Source: Fennellomyces sp. T-0311
Lineage: Eukaryota > Mucoromycota > Mucoromycetes > Mucorales > Lichtheimiaceae
Reading direction: 5' to 3'
Assembly (NCBI GenBank): GCA_025266875.1
Contig: JALLLT010000036.1
Coordinates: 390,025 to 454,024 of the forward strand
Length of the DNA: 64,000 nucleotides
Position numbers and translations under genes: made by a program. The notes beneath the pieces are model-generated. The model saw only the letters and a list, made by a program, of their open reading frames with translations. It ran no database searches and was not told where the DNA came from. Each line of letters begins with the position of its first letter. The stretch's first letter is position 1. Below, in pieces: positions 46,100 to 56,484 of this stretch.

Positions 46100-47450
46100 T
46101 CACTAAACCATTAAAATTTATAACATGCGTACACAAAATTTTGCATTTCTTTTCGAAGACGGACAGGGGAATATTGTCGATGAGGCCGGCATCCCTGAGT
46201 CCATGTAATATGTTGTTGACGAAGAACATTTTTCAGTTGAAACGGTTGCCTCGCGTACCAACTATATGGAAAATCTTCCAAACTTAGCTTCAGAGTCTTT
46301 TCGACAGCGAGTTCGTCGTCATCGAATGCAGATAGATAGGCCAAGGGATGAAGGAGTTTATATGTGGTAAGTAACTGAAAAACGAGATTATACTCCATAT
46401 GCTGTCAAGGATAAGGAGCGATTCTTTCTGAAAAAGATATCGAAATGCTTGAGTGCATATGATGTAGCCAAATAATTGGGCATCGGTATCCGTAATGGCT
46501 AGCCGTAGGTCAGAAAGTACGCTGGACGAGGGGACAGTTTTTTTGAGTTTCTCAAAAAGCCAAGTCGCAGACAAATTCTGGCAGAAGAGCACCAGAGAGT
46601 TGTCGAAGTTTTCGTCGACGAAGATGCACATTGTACTGCTGTTGAAGTTGTCGAGCACTTACAGGAAAAGTTCTGTGACTTTCAAGTTCCTTGTACTGCA
46701 GTTCACCGTTTTATGACTACAACGTGTACTCTTTCGCTAAGCAAGCAGACTTCCACTCTGAGGAAAGAAATTCCCCAGCGAAGGTCAAGGAACGTTATAA
46801 GTGGGTTACCTAGCCAATGGAAAAAAACCGACATGGATCATGAGACAAACTGGGTATTCCTTGATGAATCTGCCTTTCATATCAGCTTGAGACGCTCTAA
46901 GGGTTGCTTTAAAAGAGGTACTCGTGCAATTGTCAAGAGACCTAAACAACGGCGGAAACAACGACCACATTAGGCGCCATTTCTTCTTCAGGCGTGGCCA
47001 ATGTTAGTGTGACAGTTCCAAAGGCAACCAAGAGGCAGAAGACTAACGATGATGCGTATATAAGTACCTGTGCCATAACAGGTCACTACTTCAGTTCCTT
47101 GAAAGCGACAATGGATGAGATCGACAGGCATGAGAAGCATAAGGACTACTGTACCGGCATGGTAATGCACCCGTTCAGATAAACAGAGATATAGAAAAGT
47201 ACATCAAGTGGCGAGGTTACCGATGTGTCTATTTACCGGCATACTCTGGTGAACTTAATCCAATTGAGAACTTCTGGTCAGTGGCAAAAAGTCATGTTAA
47301 GCATGACCGGCTTTTGACACAGGAAACATTAATAACTAGAATTAAGCAACGGTGCCTCATAGTGAAGCCAGGGGATTACGAGGGCTTTACTAGGCACTTA
47401 CCGGAAGTTTGGGGGAAGTGTCGAAACAGGGAATTGATCTAACATGCATA
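46100..47450 (+). mobile_element. Degenerate Tc1/mariner transposon (DDE_3 transposase relic)
   Basis: Pieces of one transposase lie in order on the plus strand but in shifting frames. An N-terminal HTH-like part at about 46560-46720 includes I-L-A-E-E-H-Q-R-V-V-E and C-D-F-Q-V-P-C-T-A-V-H-R-F-M. Then T-N-W-V-F-L-D-E-S-A-F-H (46850-46880) carries the first catalytic Asp, followed by K-G-T-R-A-I-V and G-V-A-N-V-S-V-T-V. The block 47183-47440 has Y-L-P-A-Y-S-G-E-L-N-P-I-E-N-F-W with the catalytic Glu, ending K-C-R-N-R-E-L-I. The second Asp, normally in M-D-N-A-P, is replaced by M-V-M-H-P near 47165. At least four frame breaks are needed. Terminal repeats were not identified. A dead member of the Mucoromycota IS630/Tc1 group. 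Confidence 0.8.
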
Positions 47451-48131
47451 TCGGTCATTTCCCAAAGTAAGTACATAAAAAAGTAGGAAAACAGAAAAAA
47501 ACAAAACCAAAAAAAAGGTGATTAGGTAAGTGACAGCCATATGTTAGGTAAGCAGCAGGTTGCCAAGCTTTTGCCAGTATTAATTTCTAAGTATGCAAGC
47601 TGTTCTGGCCACAAAACCAATTTCACATGGGTTGAATTTTCAACCTATGGCGACATTGACTTTTATGATTAGCTACATCACTGTTTGGCAATACTGTACT
47701 CCTTAGTTCATCTTACTTTTTGGTACGTGGCTCGTTAATCTTCATGCAGTATGTAACGTTTTCTGGTGTGTCGCTCGTCTCGAATTGGTTTTTCAGGAGG
47801 AAAGGTATTTTAAAGCGTTCCAGTGCTGAATATACACTTGCATATGGCTTTTATAAGTATGGTACTCTTATATCCTTTGAGCAAAAAAAAAATTACTCGT
47901 ACAGTTTGGTGCGTGTGTGTTCTCAAAAAGGAACAGGAGTTACGCAAAAAGAGTTGCTAAGCTGTCTAGGAATTTTGGTGCGTCTGTAGCAATCGCCGCC
48001 CTTTAAATCAGATTGCACGACTTAAATATTATCATTTCAAGTCTTCCAAAGCGCAGAGATGGCGGATACCCGTAAGCGATTACAGAGGTTTGACAACAAA
48101 TTAGGTGATGCATTTCTACTTTTGAACTCCC

Positions 48132-48160
48132 TGTCCGGTGTCCGGTGTCCGGTGTCCGGT
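48132..48160. repeat. Heptamer tandem repeat (TGTCCGG)x4
   Basis: Four exact head-to-tail copies of TGTCCGG. Confidence 0.9.
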
Positions 48161-48455
48161 CGAGGTTGAGAATCAGCGAATTTTCCAGTGATGACTGCTT
48201 TCTGAACATTCCGCTCTTGTTAGTTGCCCAGCAGCAGTTCCAAATATTCACTTTCAACGACGATGCAATGTCTTCAACTTGTGCGTTAAGCTTGATACTG
48301 GGTTTTTATCAACTGAGCCACGCCTCTTGTTATCGACTCTCTCTTGCCAGTTGAAAAATGTAGGTCTTTAATTTAAAATGTTGTTTGAAGTTTTGAATGC
48401 CGATTGCGGAATATTATAGGGTTCCTTGGACCCTCACCATGGCTGTTGCCCATTC

Positions 48456-48865
48456 AGTATGCTGCTTTTTGCCTGCGGTCGCCGGGTGTGCTGAGCCTTT
48501 TTCAAGCCTTGGTACGTCTGCCGTAATGCCAGCCGGACAGTTTGTTGAATATTTGGCTGATGGTTTCTCCACTGACCAAACCGAACTGGAAGCCACGATT
48601 CGACCTTGTAAAAAGGAGGGCACTAAGTATGTTTGTATTGGCTGATTGGACCAACCGGTTACTAGGATTTCCCTTCCAGTATGCTGCTTTTTGCCTGCGG
48701 TCGCCGGGTGTGCTGAGCCTTTTTCAAGCCTTGGTACGTCTGCCGTAATGCCAGCCGGACAGTTTGTTGAATATTTGGCTGATGGTTTCTCCACTGACCA
48801 AACCGAACTGGAAGCCACGATTCGACCTTGTAAAGGAGGGCTCTAAGTATGTTTGTACTGGTTGG
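48456..48865. repeat. Tandem duplication, 222-bp period
   Basis: The segment from 48456 (AGTATGCTGCTTTTTGCCTG...) to about 48641 recurs from 48678 to about 48863 with nearly identical sequence. One copy has AAAAAGGAGGGCAC where the other has AAAGGAGGGCTC. Both encode the same plus-strand peptide segment (M-P-A-G-Q-F-V-E-Y-L-A-D-G-F), and the frame stays open through most of the repeat, but no start, splice or family can be given. Confidence 0.8.
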
Positions 48866-49365
48866 ATAGCTCAGTTTGCTCAGCCCATGAGAGTTTTTTT
48901 TTCCGATGGATCTCCAAAGGTAAGCGTACAATCCATTTCTTTCGGCGTATCTATGCCTGTTGACACGAATGCTTTTTCTAGCTACATTTTGCAATTTGTA
49001 TGGCAAACTATGGTTGCTGAGCCCAAAGTGGAAGCATGAAAAGAAGAGAGAAGGGCGAAGGCGACAAGAAAAGGATGACTAAAAGAGAAACTAATATGGG
49101 CCGCCGCTTTTTGTTTCATAATTGTAGCCCAAGATTATAGTACTTTATTAAAATGGCATGGCTAATGTGAATGGGTATCTAACTGATAGCATTCAAGCTA
49201 TAGCTATTGACTTTCACGAGGAGTATTCTTGTGAGCTTTACCATGCCAAGCGTGCCTAGAGACGTCCGCTTTGAAAAAAAAAAACCTTGGTTTTAAACAA
49301 AAGGAAGGTGGGAACTGCCCAGATCGGATATATTTGCTTGTTGAGTGAGGCAAGATGCAATTCGT

Positions 49366-50792
49366 TCAGATATCCTCTCGACGTTCGGCCGTGCGCATCG
49401 GAATCCCTGCTGATCTGCGCTTCCATGATGCTGGTGCTCCGTGTGATGGTTCCGAAGAAAGCGCGATCTCGTCAATACGTTTGATGGTTGGCTGTACAAT
49501 GTTTTTCAATTGGACAAAACATTCCACAATTGCAGGTAATGAGTGCACGTCTTCGGGAGTTTCTAGTAAGCGAACAGATTCGTGGTGTAACATGACATAT
49601 ACGCCTTCGCATTTTAGTTGCATGGAGTATGTTTTTACGGCGAACCCTTCGACTAGAATCCCACACGCACATGGTGCTTCGACACCGAAATCGATCAAGG
49701 CGTCAATGATATCCTTCATTTCCTTGCCCAATTTTACAAAATCAGATTGCAGCTGATTTCTTGACGATTTTGCTGGTGGTTTAACTTCTACAACGAGTAG
49801 GTCGTACTTGGCTCCGGTGGTCGTGGTATGCGACCCGATATAATCGGCCATCAGTCCATGCGCGTCGCCTGCAACGTGGGACTCGCCAAGACGCATTGAA
49901 ATGGAATGCCTGGCAAAAACTTCTTGTGTGATGGGAGTGATGTGTTGCTCTATGAACGTGGCCTCCAGAACGCAATTGCTTTCCCATACATTGAATTTCT
50001 TGACCATTGTTGTGATGATAGCCGAGAACATGACCATATCTTCGTGTTCAATGTCGTATTCGTTTTCGTCGTCACTGCACCTAATCTGGCTCAGAATCCC
50101 GACACTTTATCGACTAAAAAAATTGGCGGATTACCGAGAGGCTTTCGATCCGCCGCCTATCCGCCGCCTATCCGGCACCTATCCGTCATGCTGCGGCGCG
50201 TAACCAGTTCGTACGTACGCGAGTCTGGATCACCATGTGCGATCCCACGCAAGTACGCCTTCTTCAGATCGCCGTATGAGTTAGCCCAGTTGATGGCTGT
50301 GCGATCACTGGCGGTCAACTGAGCACTCGCCACAGTATATGTTCCTGAGAAAGATGGTCGGCGATGGTTGGCGTTGGGCAACTGACGTTCTTCGCTAACT
50401 GGAGAAGCTGCAGAAGCAATTGACTGCGAGTGCTGAGCATCAACCATGGGAGCTGCAGCCACTTCATCGCCTTGGCTTACGGGAAAAGTTGGAGGTGTGG
50501 AAGCCAGGGGTGCGTCATCGTCACCGAAATCCAACTCAAAATCGTCGTAATCCGTCGATTCATGACGTTGCGTCTCGGTCTCCTCGAAGTTGCGATGTTC
50601 ATCAACGATTGCCGAGTGCGTCGAATCGTTGTTGCTACGAGTTGGTAGTGCGCCATCACGGGAAGCAGAGCTCACAATTGTAATGCGAGGTGCTTTTGAG
50701 GGCGACAGCTCCACTTCTTCACCATCCTCAAAGAAAGAGCCGCTGGTAGCGATGCAGCGTTTGCGTGCTTTTCTAACATATATGTCGCTCAT
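49366..50792 (-). CDS. PD-(D/E)XK-like family protein, copy 2
   Basis: Two exons, complement of join(49366-50074, 50179-50792), 440 residues in frame; donor GTGCCG, acceptor GTGCAG. Exon 1 encodes M-S-D-I-Y-V-R-K-A-R-K-R, then a long low-complexity Ser/Asp/Glu-rich region (with D-F-E-L-D-F-G-D-D-D), and near its end W-A-N-S-Y-G-D-L-K-K-A-Y. Exon 2 encodes the conserved domain. L-M-A-D-Y-I-G is followed by Y-D-L-L-V-V-E-V-K-P-P and S-D-F-V-K-L-G-K-E-M, a D...E-x-K arrangement typical of PD-(D/E)XK nucleases. G-I-L-V-E-G and E-G-V-Y-V-M follow. Unlike copy 1 the E-x-K is intact. Exon 1 sits inside a 903-bp unit bounded by perfect inverted repeats, and nearly all of the intron is the left repeat arm. 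Exon 2 alone (49366-50037) could be a separate shorter gene. Confidence 0.65.
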
Positions 50793-50994
50793 AGCAAGTA
50801 GATAAATATTAAGATAGAACAAGAGTAGCTTGATAACGCTTTGTTTATTAATTTTAACCGCTGAGAGGATTTTCTCGCTATACTGCTATACTCAGCATGA
50901 CGGATAGGTGCCGGATAGGCGGCGGATAGGCGGCGGATCGAAAGCCTCTCGGTAATCCGCCAATTTTTTTAGTCGATAAAGTGTCGGGATTCTG
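50092..50994. repeat. 903-bp unit bounded by perfect 102-bp inverted repeats
   Basis: The bases 50092-50193 (starting CAGAATCCCGACACTTTATC) recur exactly in reverse complement at 50893-50994. Inside lies exon 1 of the PD-(D/E)XK-like gene. Each arm includes a short tandem of a CCGCCTAT-like word. I see no target-site duplication: the left flank ends ATCTGGCT and the right flank starts GGGAACGG, which is the terminus of the MULE. It may be a short transposon with long terminal repeats that carries a gene exon, or an inverted duplication made when the MULE arrived. Confidence 0.85.
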
Positions 50995-51367
50995 GGGAAC
51001 GGCTAAATGCACCCCCCCCCCCTCTGGCGCCCCCCTCTTCACTTGTGACGTAGACAGTCAATTCTGTACTTAGACACCCCCCCCCTTATACCACTCGCCT
51101 GTTTTGAAGACGTTGACTTGACATTACAAATCGACCCGCGAGAATTCAATGAAGCTATAATTAAATGTGACATGGCAAATCAGACCGTGAGAATTCAACA
51201 AAGCAATAATCGACATGCCAAATGGAACTTTAAGAATTCAGCCAAATGATGTTCAGACGTGACATGGCAAATTGACGTACGAGAATTCAGTAACACAGTA
51301 ATCAGAAGTCGAACGCGTTTGAGTTTCCTACAAATCAACAGAAATATGAACGTACATATGGTTCACC
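50995..51367. repeat. MULE left terminal inverted repeat
   Basis: Inverted partner of 56485-56858. Contains four GAATTC-centred sub-repeats with flanking ATGGCAAAT-like words. Confidence 0.88.
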
Positions 51368-51478
51368 ATAAGGTTCGAATTCTTTAGTAGGAATTGAGTA
51401 CTATAGAAAGTGAATCAAGATCGTACCATTAAGTATATTTGGAAATATATAAAGAGGAAGGATAAAAACTAATAACGT

Positions 51479-53338
51479 CCGGCCGGAAAAAATGTATACA
51501 AAGTTTGATTGCTTATATCTTCATGGAATCACAGCCATTTTACATGAAACAAAAAAGATTTGATAGCCACGCAGTAAGATGATTTTATCATTTGGTTTTT
51601 AATACTATTTGTCCTGTTATGCATGTTTGGTGGCTAGTAAAATAAAATTGATCAGTTTTTTTTTTCAAGCAATTTTTCGGAGATTGAGTACCAACCTTCT
51701 TGCATTAATTTTCAGTTTCAAGAGAGCTACCATCTTCTTCAACAACTGCCACAGAATGGACAGCGTTTCGCTGATGCTCATCATGATAATATTTGCATTG
51801 AATGACCGTCTTTCTCCACAAAGATAAGAGGTCATTCGAATGCACTGCAGCAAACAGGCGGTACAGTCGATGTGCAAATTGAACCTCAGTAGTATTTGCT
51901 GGCTCTGGGTTGTATGCAATCTGCTGTTTGACAATGCCCCACAGGCCTTCAATCGGCTGCAGTTCACAATGATACGGAGGCGTTTTCATAACTGTATGAC
52001 CATATTTGCTGGCAATCTCATGCACAGCATAGGCAACAGGGTGCTCACTTCGTATTTCCTTGAGGCGTTCAAGAAGAACCCTCTTGGAAGGAAGTTTTCC
52101 AGGCTTTAGCGAAGGAGGCACTGTGTATTGGCTTTGTGAAAACCAGTCGCGGATATCCTGGACACGAGCGTTGCTGTTGGGAAGTGGGTCGACTTTGCGG
52201 AAATGATACTTCGCACCATCCATATGGATGATGCATCCAGAAGGGAACCGTTCGCTAAGTTTTTCACAAAGTCTTTCAAAGAGCTTTTCGAACAAACTTG
52301 CATTGAAGTTACCGTGGTAATCATGGTAATCTGGAGCGATATTGGCATCCTTTACACATTGTGGCAGATCGGCAAATGCTTGTGCAGTATTTTTTGTTGG
52401 GGGACGTCCACGCTTGCGCTTCATACCGACATTCTCTTCTTCTTGAACATGGGCTTTGCCTTTGACTGGCCAGATGATTGTATTTTCTTCAACTAGCTCA
52501 GCCCTGAGACAATTGTTCTCCTTATAAACTGCAAAGGCACCAAACATTACCAACATCGGCTTACGCCCAGTTTGGTTGACGACAGTGTCTGGGACATAGT
52601 ACGTCCGTCTGGCGTGATGGTCTAAGTGACAGTACGACTCATCAAGAAACACCTCCGGTTGGATAGGCAGCTCATTACAATTCAGATTGCTCAAGCGTCT
52701 TTCCAGATATGTCTTTCTGTAATTGACGATGGCTTCGCTGTCATGAAGAATATTTTGCCGTTTTCCCATCCCATAATGAAGTCCAGCAAGCTTCAAATCC
52801 TCTTTCATAACCGAGAGAGATGGCACATCAAATCCTTGGTTCTCGAGGTGCGTGCGGATACGTTTTGCTGTGGCTGGCTGACCGGTCTTGGTGCATTCCA
52901 CAGTGAAATTTCGAATTTCATTGACATACTCATCCGAGAGTACCTTCCTTGGGCGACCTAGCTTCTTACTTTCATTTGGCAAATTCAGGTCATTAGAAAG
53001 GGTAATGATTCGTCCCGCCGTTGTGTCCCCAATGCCAAAGAGGTCCTGCAACACCTTGCGCGGGGAGTCGTCGATATTGAAGTTTCCGAGTCTTCTGTGC
53101 TCACTTATGTATCGATGAGCGATAATAAATGAAGTCCATTCGTTTTTTGTAATGCGCGCTTGAGTGCGTTTTAATTCAGGTGATGCCATTGTATGCGATG
53201 AAATGTAGGTCAAACGAAAGCGAGACGTGTCAGGAACACGAAAATCGCAGTCTTAACGTAAAAAAATGACATCACGAGGAAGTTCTATTAATGAGCACTT
53301 TTTGCACCCAAAATTTTGTATACATTTTTTCCGGCCGG
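51479..53338 (-). mobile_element. Tc1/mariner-like element nested in the MULE
   Basis: Bounded by exact inverted termini CCGGCCGGAAAAAATGTATA (extending to about 24 bp), 51479 onward and ending at 53338, total 1860 bp. It lies just after the stop codon of the MULE transposase (53346), so that ORF is spared. It carries one intact transposase gene on the minus strand. The flanks read ...AATAACGT and TCTTTAAT..., so no TA duplication is evident at the boundary as I place it. Confidence 0.85.
51705..53189 (-). CDS. IS630/Tc1/mariner-like DDE transposase
   Basis: Intact single-exon frame, 494 residues. I use the ATG at 53189 (M-A-S-P-E-L-K-R) because upstream in-frame codons lack an ATG. The N-terminal half has HTH-like regions and an AT-hook-like G-R-P-R-K (about residue 80), followed by a second HTH. 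The catalytic DDE_3 core has E-V-F-L-D-E-S-Y (Asp183), C-I-I-H-M-D-G-A-K-Y-H (Asp324) and T-P-P-Y-H-C-E-L-Q-P-I-E-G-L-W (Glu414). A basic G-R-P-P-T-K motif lies between the first two. The D-to-E spacing of 89 residues is much longer than the 34-37 of classic Tc1/mariner, so this is a distinct subgroup. The enzyme would cut and paste the element bounded by the CCGGCCGG termini. No frame breaks, so possibly active. Confidence 0.9.
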   Translation of the reverse strand: MASPELKRTQARITKNEWTSFIIAHRYISEHRRLGNFNIDDSPRKVLQDLFGIGDTTAGRIITLSNDLNLPNESKKLGRPRKVLSDEYVNEIRNFTVECTKTGQPATAKRIRTHLENQGFDVPSLSVMKEDLKLAGLHYGMGKRQNILHDSEAIVNYRKTYLERRLSNLNCNELPIQPEVFLDESYCHLDHHARRTYYVPDTVVNQTGRKPMLVMFGAFAVYKENNCLRAELVEENTIIWPVKGKAHVQEEENVGMKRKRGRPPTKNTAQAFADLPQCVKDANIAPDYHDYHGNFNASLFEKLFERLCEKLSERFPSGCIIHMDGAKYHFRKVDPLPNSNARVQDIRDWFSQSQYTVPPSLKPGKLPSKRVLLERLKEIRSEHPVAYAVHEIASKYGHTVMKTPPYHCELQPIEGLWGIVKQQIAYNPEPANTTEVQFAHRLYRLFAAVHSNDLLSLWRKTVIQCKYYHDEHQRNAVHSVAVVEEDGSSLETEN

Positions 53339-53345
53339 TCTTTAA

Positions 53346-56300
53346 TTATAAATGAGGAAAAGCAAGTGAATAATCTTGAAGCTGATGGCGATGACAGAAG
53401 GAAGAGTGTGCTGGATATAGACGTGGCCACGTAATCCTTGCGCGAGTGTTATATTCGACGTGGTAGTAATGGGCACCATGCAATTGCAAAATAATAGGAT
53501 GCGGTGATGGTAAGCTGAACATTGGCACATAAAGAGCTGAACTATCCGGAGCATAGCATGCAATTGCCACGTTAAAGGTGTTAGCTGCAATAATTGAATC
53601 CTCTGGAATCATAAACCAATATGCTGAAGAAGTTGGCGAAGCACGGTTGGTTAACCGGTTCACAACCCTATGAACATCAGCTTCTCCAAGAAGAGGCACA
53701 TATAACTCTATATGGCTGTTAAGGTGATCCAGCATGGCACCTTTCACTTCTTCCCATTTGCTTTCATTGGATTTCAATGCCTGGGCAATTGCACGGTATC
53801 CGCAGTTACCATCATCTTTCACGTAGTTGATACGCTTGATTGCGCGACGAGGTGCGATGGCGTGAAGGACATAGCAATATTTGTCAAGCGTACTTTGATC
53901 GCTTGGTATGGTTGTTCCACATTGAACCACTAGCTGTCCTTGACTTTCTGGGTGTGGGCTTTTACCATTCCTATTGTGACATCGTGAATGTAAACGTAAC
54001 AAGTCTTAAGTACGATACCCTGACGACAGTATATACTTCAGTGATATACTTACCATTCATCGAGAGCATCTTTGGCGAACCGTGTCTTGGCTTTTTTCTT
54101 TGAATTTCTATCATGAACCTCGCTGAAAATAGCATCTCGCTTGGTGCTGCGCTTTTTTGATTCCTTTACTTCTGGAGGCTTAAGTTCATTAAGGTCAATG
54201 AAGGAATCTCGATTGATGGCAACCAGTTTCTCCAAAAGTGATGCTTGCTGCTGTTGATCGGTGTATATGTACTGGAGCTGTTCAATACGATACAGCTCTG
54301 TAGAGATGCGGTCATGGACTGTTTCGGGCTTATAATCACTGGCTATTGCAAGGATTGAGCCGCCATCTTTGTCATTTGGTGATGCATCGTTGGCTGCTTC
54401 TTTTGTATACGGATCAACTTTATACATAAGCATCAGTATATAGTACATTCGGCTAGTGGAATTGTTTTCTTCCTTACATGTCTCTTCCGGGAAAATATGC
54501 CATCTTCGCGGAACAATAGACAGTGGAATTTCGCCAGCAAGAGGAAGCACATGGCAACAAGGAATGTCAAATACATGCCTAATAACGCACTGACAATGTA
54601 TAGTTTGCAGCATATTCGATCGACGGATTTCTGTCTTGATTATGTCGAATGCAAACCATGAGATGTTACAGAAAAGAGCTTTCAGACGTTTGGCGTCACT
54701 TTCTGCAATATGTGCATCGAATCCAAGAACTTCTTTGTCGATTTGCTTACGATGTAAATCAAGCTAGTAGATATAAAACAATGAGACTTCCATAGCAATA
54801 CTTAAATGCATTCATGAAAAATCGATTATATACACATTTCTCAAATCATTATTAAAACTATTTATGCATACCTTCAAGTTGTAAAACTGATCAAGTATTT
54901 TAAATGCGAGGTAGAAATTACTCGATGCCTTCAGGTTCTTTTTCAGTTCAGCATGTGCACCTTCCACACGATTGGTGCTAGTGTTGCCTAGATGTGGAAC
55001 CTTAGCAATAAACTTGCCGGCCCAACGCTCTTCGACCTTCAGCTTTCTTTAAGCAATGAGGAGATCTAAGTGTTAGCAAGAGCGCATATAGATATTTGTG
55101 GTGTAATTACTTGTTCATATAGTTTCTGGCTAACTCTGGATCGTGTGCCTTTTCCAAGGCCGCCTCAACTAAACGGTAGCCGTCCTTATATGTATCTTCC
55201 GTAGCTATGACAGTAAGCCCAGTACGTTGATCTTCCATTTTCCACATCATCATCAAGTTGATCCCATGCATACAGGATTCGTAGTCGTTTTTGTCCTTGA
55301 AAAACTTGTCCATATTGGACTCAAAGTTTCGGCGTAGATGGACCTGGCACAAAAGCTTGTACGAGGTGGGAAATACAATATCTAAGGCATACATTAGTGC
55401 ATTATCACTGTCAGTGACAAGCACTTTTGGCGATGGGATGCCCTCTTCCGCTGGCCAGACAACAGATTTCAGACAGTTGGCGAACCATTCGTAAGTGTAC
55501 TTGTCTTCCTGCAATATCCAACCTCCGGCGATAAGGAATGTCTTTAGCTTAGGATGGCCAATATTCGCAGTGCCGGTGACATTGACAAAGGGTAGCTTGT
55601 GCTTGTTGGTCTTGTAAGTGGCATCGAGACATATAACGTCTGGGAACTGACGTGCCAGCTTTATCGCGTCATTGTGTGCGAAAAAAAGCGAACGGAGAGT
55701 ATTTGCGCCTTGTTCATTAGTGCTTGTCTGATACCTGACCTGATAGTTGTTTCCCTCGAGGTCATTGATCAGATGGAACATCTGGTGCTCAGGGTCATTG
55801 TTGAAAACGACACGGCGTAGGTTGCTGATGTCCTTTGGAGTTGATCCTGCACCAAGTGTCTGCAAAGAATTGCTGATTACGGCGTTTGAAGCATGCGCTT
55901 CGATCAGTCTCACAGCATGTTCACGCTGGGCATGGTTCAGACGTCGATTCATCGGATACGAGAATTTGTCCAGTGCCGTACGGTGGTTTGAATGGCATTC
56001 CACGATGTTGACGATCTTCCATTCTTGGCCCTTCTGGATCTTAGCCTTTACACGGAACGTGCACCCTCTGCGCTGCGAATCCCGCTTTCTGTTTTTCTTC
56101 GTATCTTGTTCCTGAAGCTTACCATTGCTGTCAACCACAAGTAGCTTTTTGGTAGCGTCTGTCCGGGCTGAGGTGTCACGAGGAACTCCTGAGTGACGGC
56201 AACCCATGATAAGCTTGCCAATATCACTTTTCAAGGTGGTTGCTGAGAAGTTACGATCAGCAGCGTATTTTCTGATAGCAATACGGGCATCTTCCATTGT

Positions 56301-56354
56301 GGGAAAGCAATCACCAATATTAAGTGCTTGCTTGTTTTGCGATTCAGATGACAT
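53346..56354 (-). CDS. MULE transposase with C-terminal OTU cysteine protease domain
   Basis: Four exons, complement of join(53346-53970, 54054-54763, 54872-55046, 55111-56354), 917 residues in frame. Residues 1-130 form a FAR1-like zinc-binding/DNA-binding region (C-R-H...C-T-F-R-V-K, E-C-H-S-N-H). The MULE catalytic domain follows, with V-I-C-L-D-A-T-Y (Asp244), V-L-V-T-D-S-D-N-A-L (Asp315) and N-R-V-E-G-A-H-A-E-L (Glu443). A SWIM zinc finger (C530, C532, C543, H544) follows, then a Lys-rich linker. The last exon encodes an OTU-type cysteine protease: D-D-G-N-C-G-Y-R with Cys766, and a later L-H-G-A-H-Y-Y-H-V supplying the His. OTU enzymes remove ubiquitin-like modifiers. The domain may protect the transposase or alter host chromatin, which is inference. 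No frame breaks, so probably a recently active element. Confidence 0.92.
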
Positions 56355-56484
56355 TGCTGAAAACTTGATGTTGAACTTTGAGTGTAAGAAAAGGAAGAAA
56401 GCTAACAGTGATGCCCTGAGCAATCTTTTATCAGCTTGTGAATCGTTGTACAGACAGCGCTAAGGAACCCAGATATATACTACG

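Larger units (their letters stand above)
47451..49365. other. Spacer with tandem repeats
   Basis: No gene recognised apart from the repeats listed separately. Short frames at 47720-47989 and 48764-49039 lack motifs. Confidence 0.4.

Noticed and set aside
50157..50178. C-terminal extension of exon 1 of copy 2 into the inverted repeat
   Set aside because: Using the donor at 50178 joins in phase to exon 2 and keeps an acidic stretch continuous; the unspliced tail only translates repeat arm.
53190..53213. Upstream extension of the nested transposase
   Set aside because: Begins at TTG; the ATG at 53189 is the better start and lies after the element terminus in the expected position.
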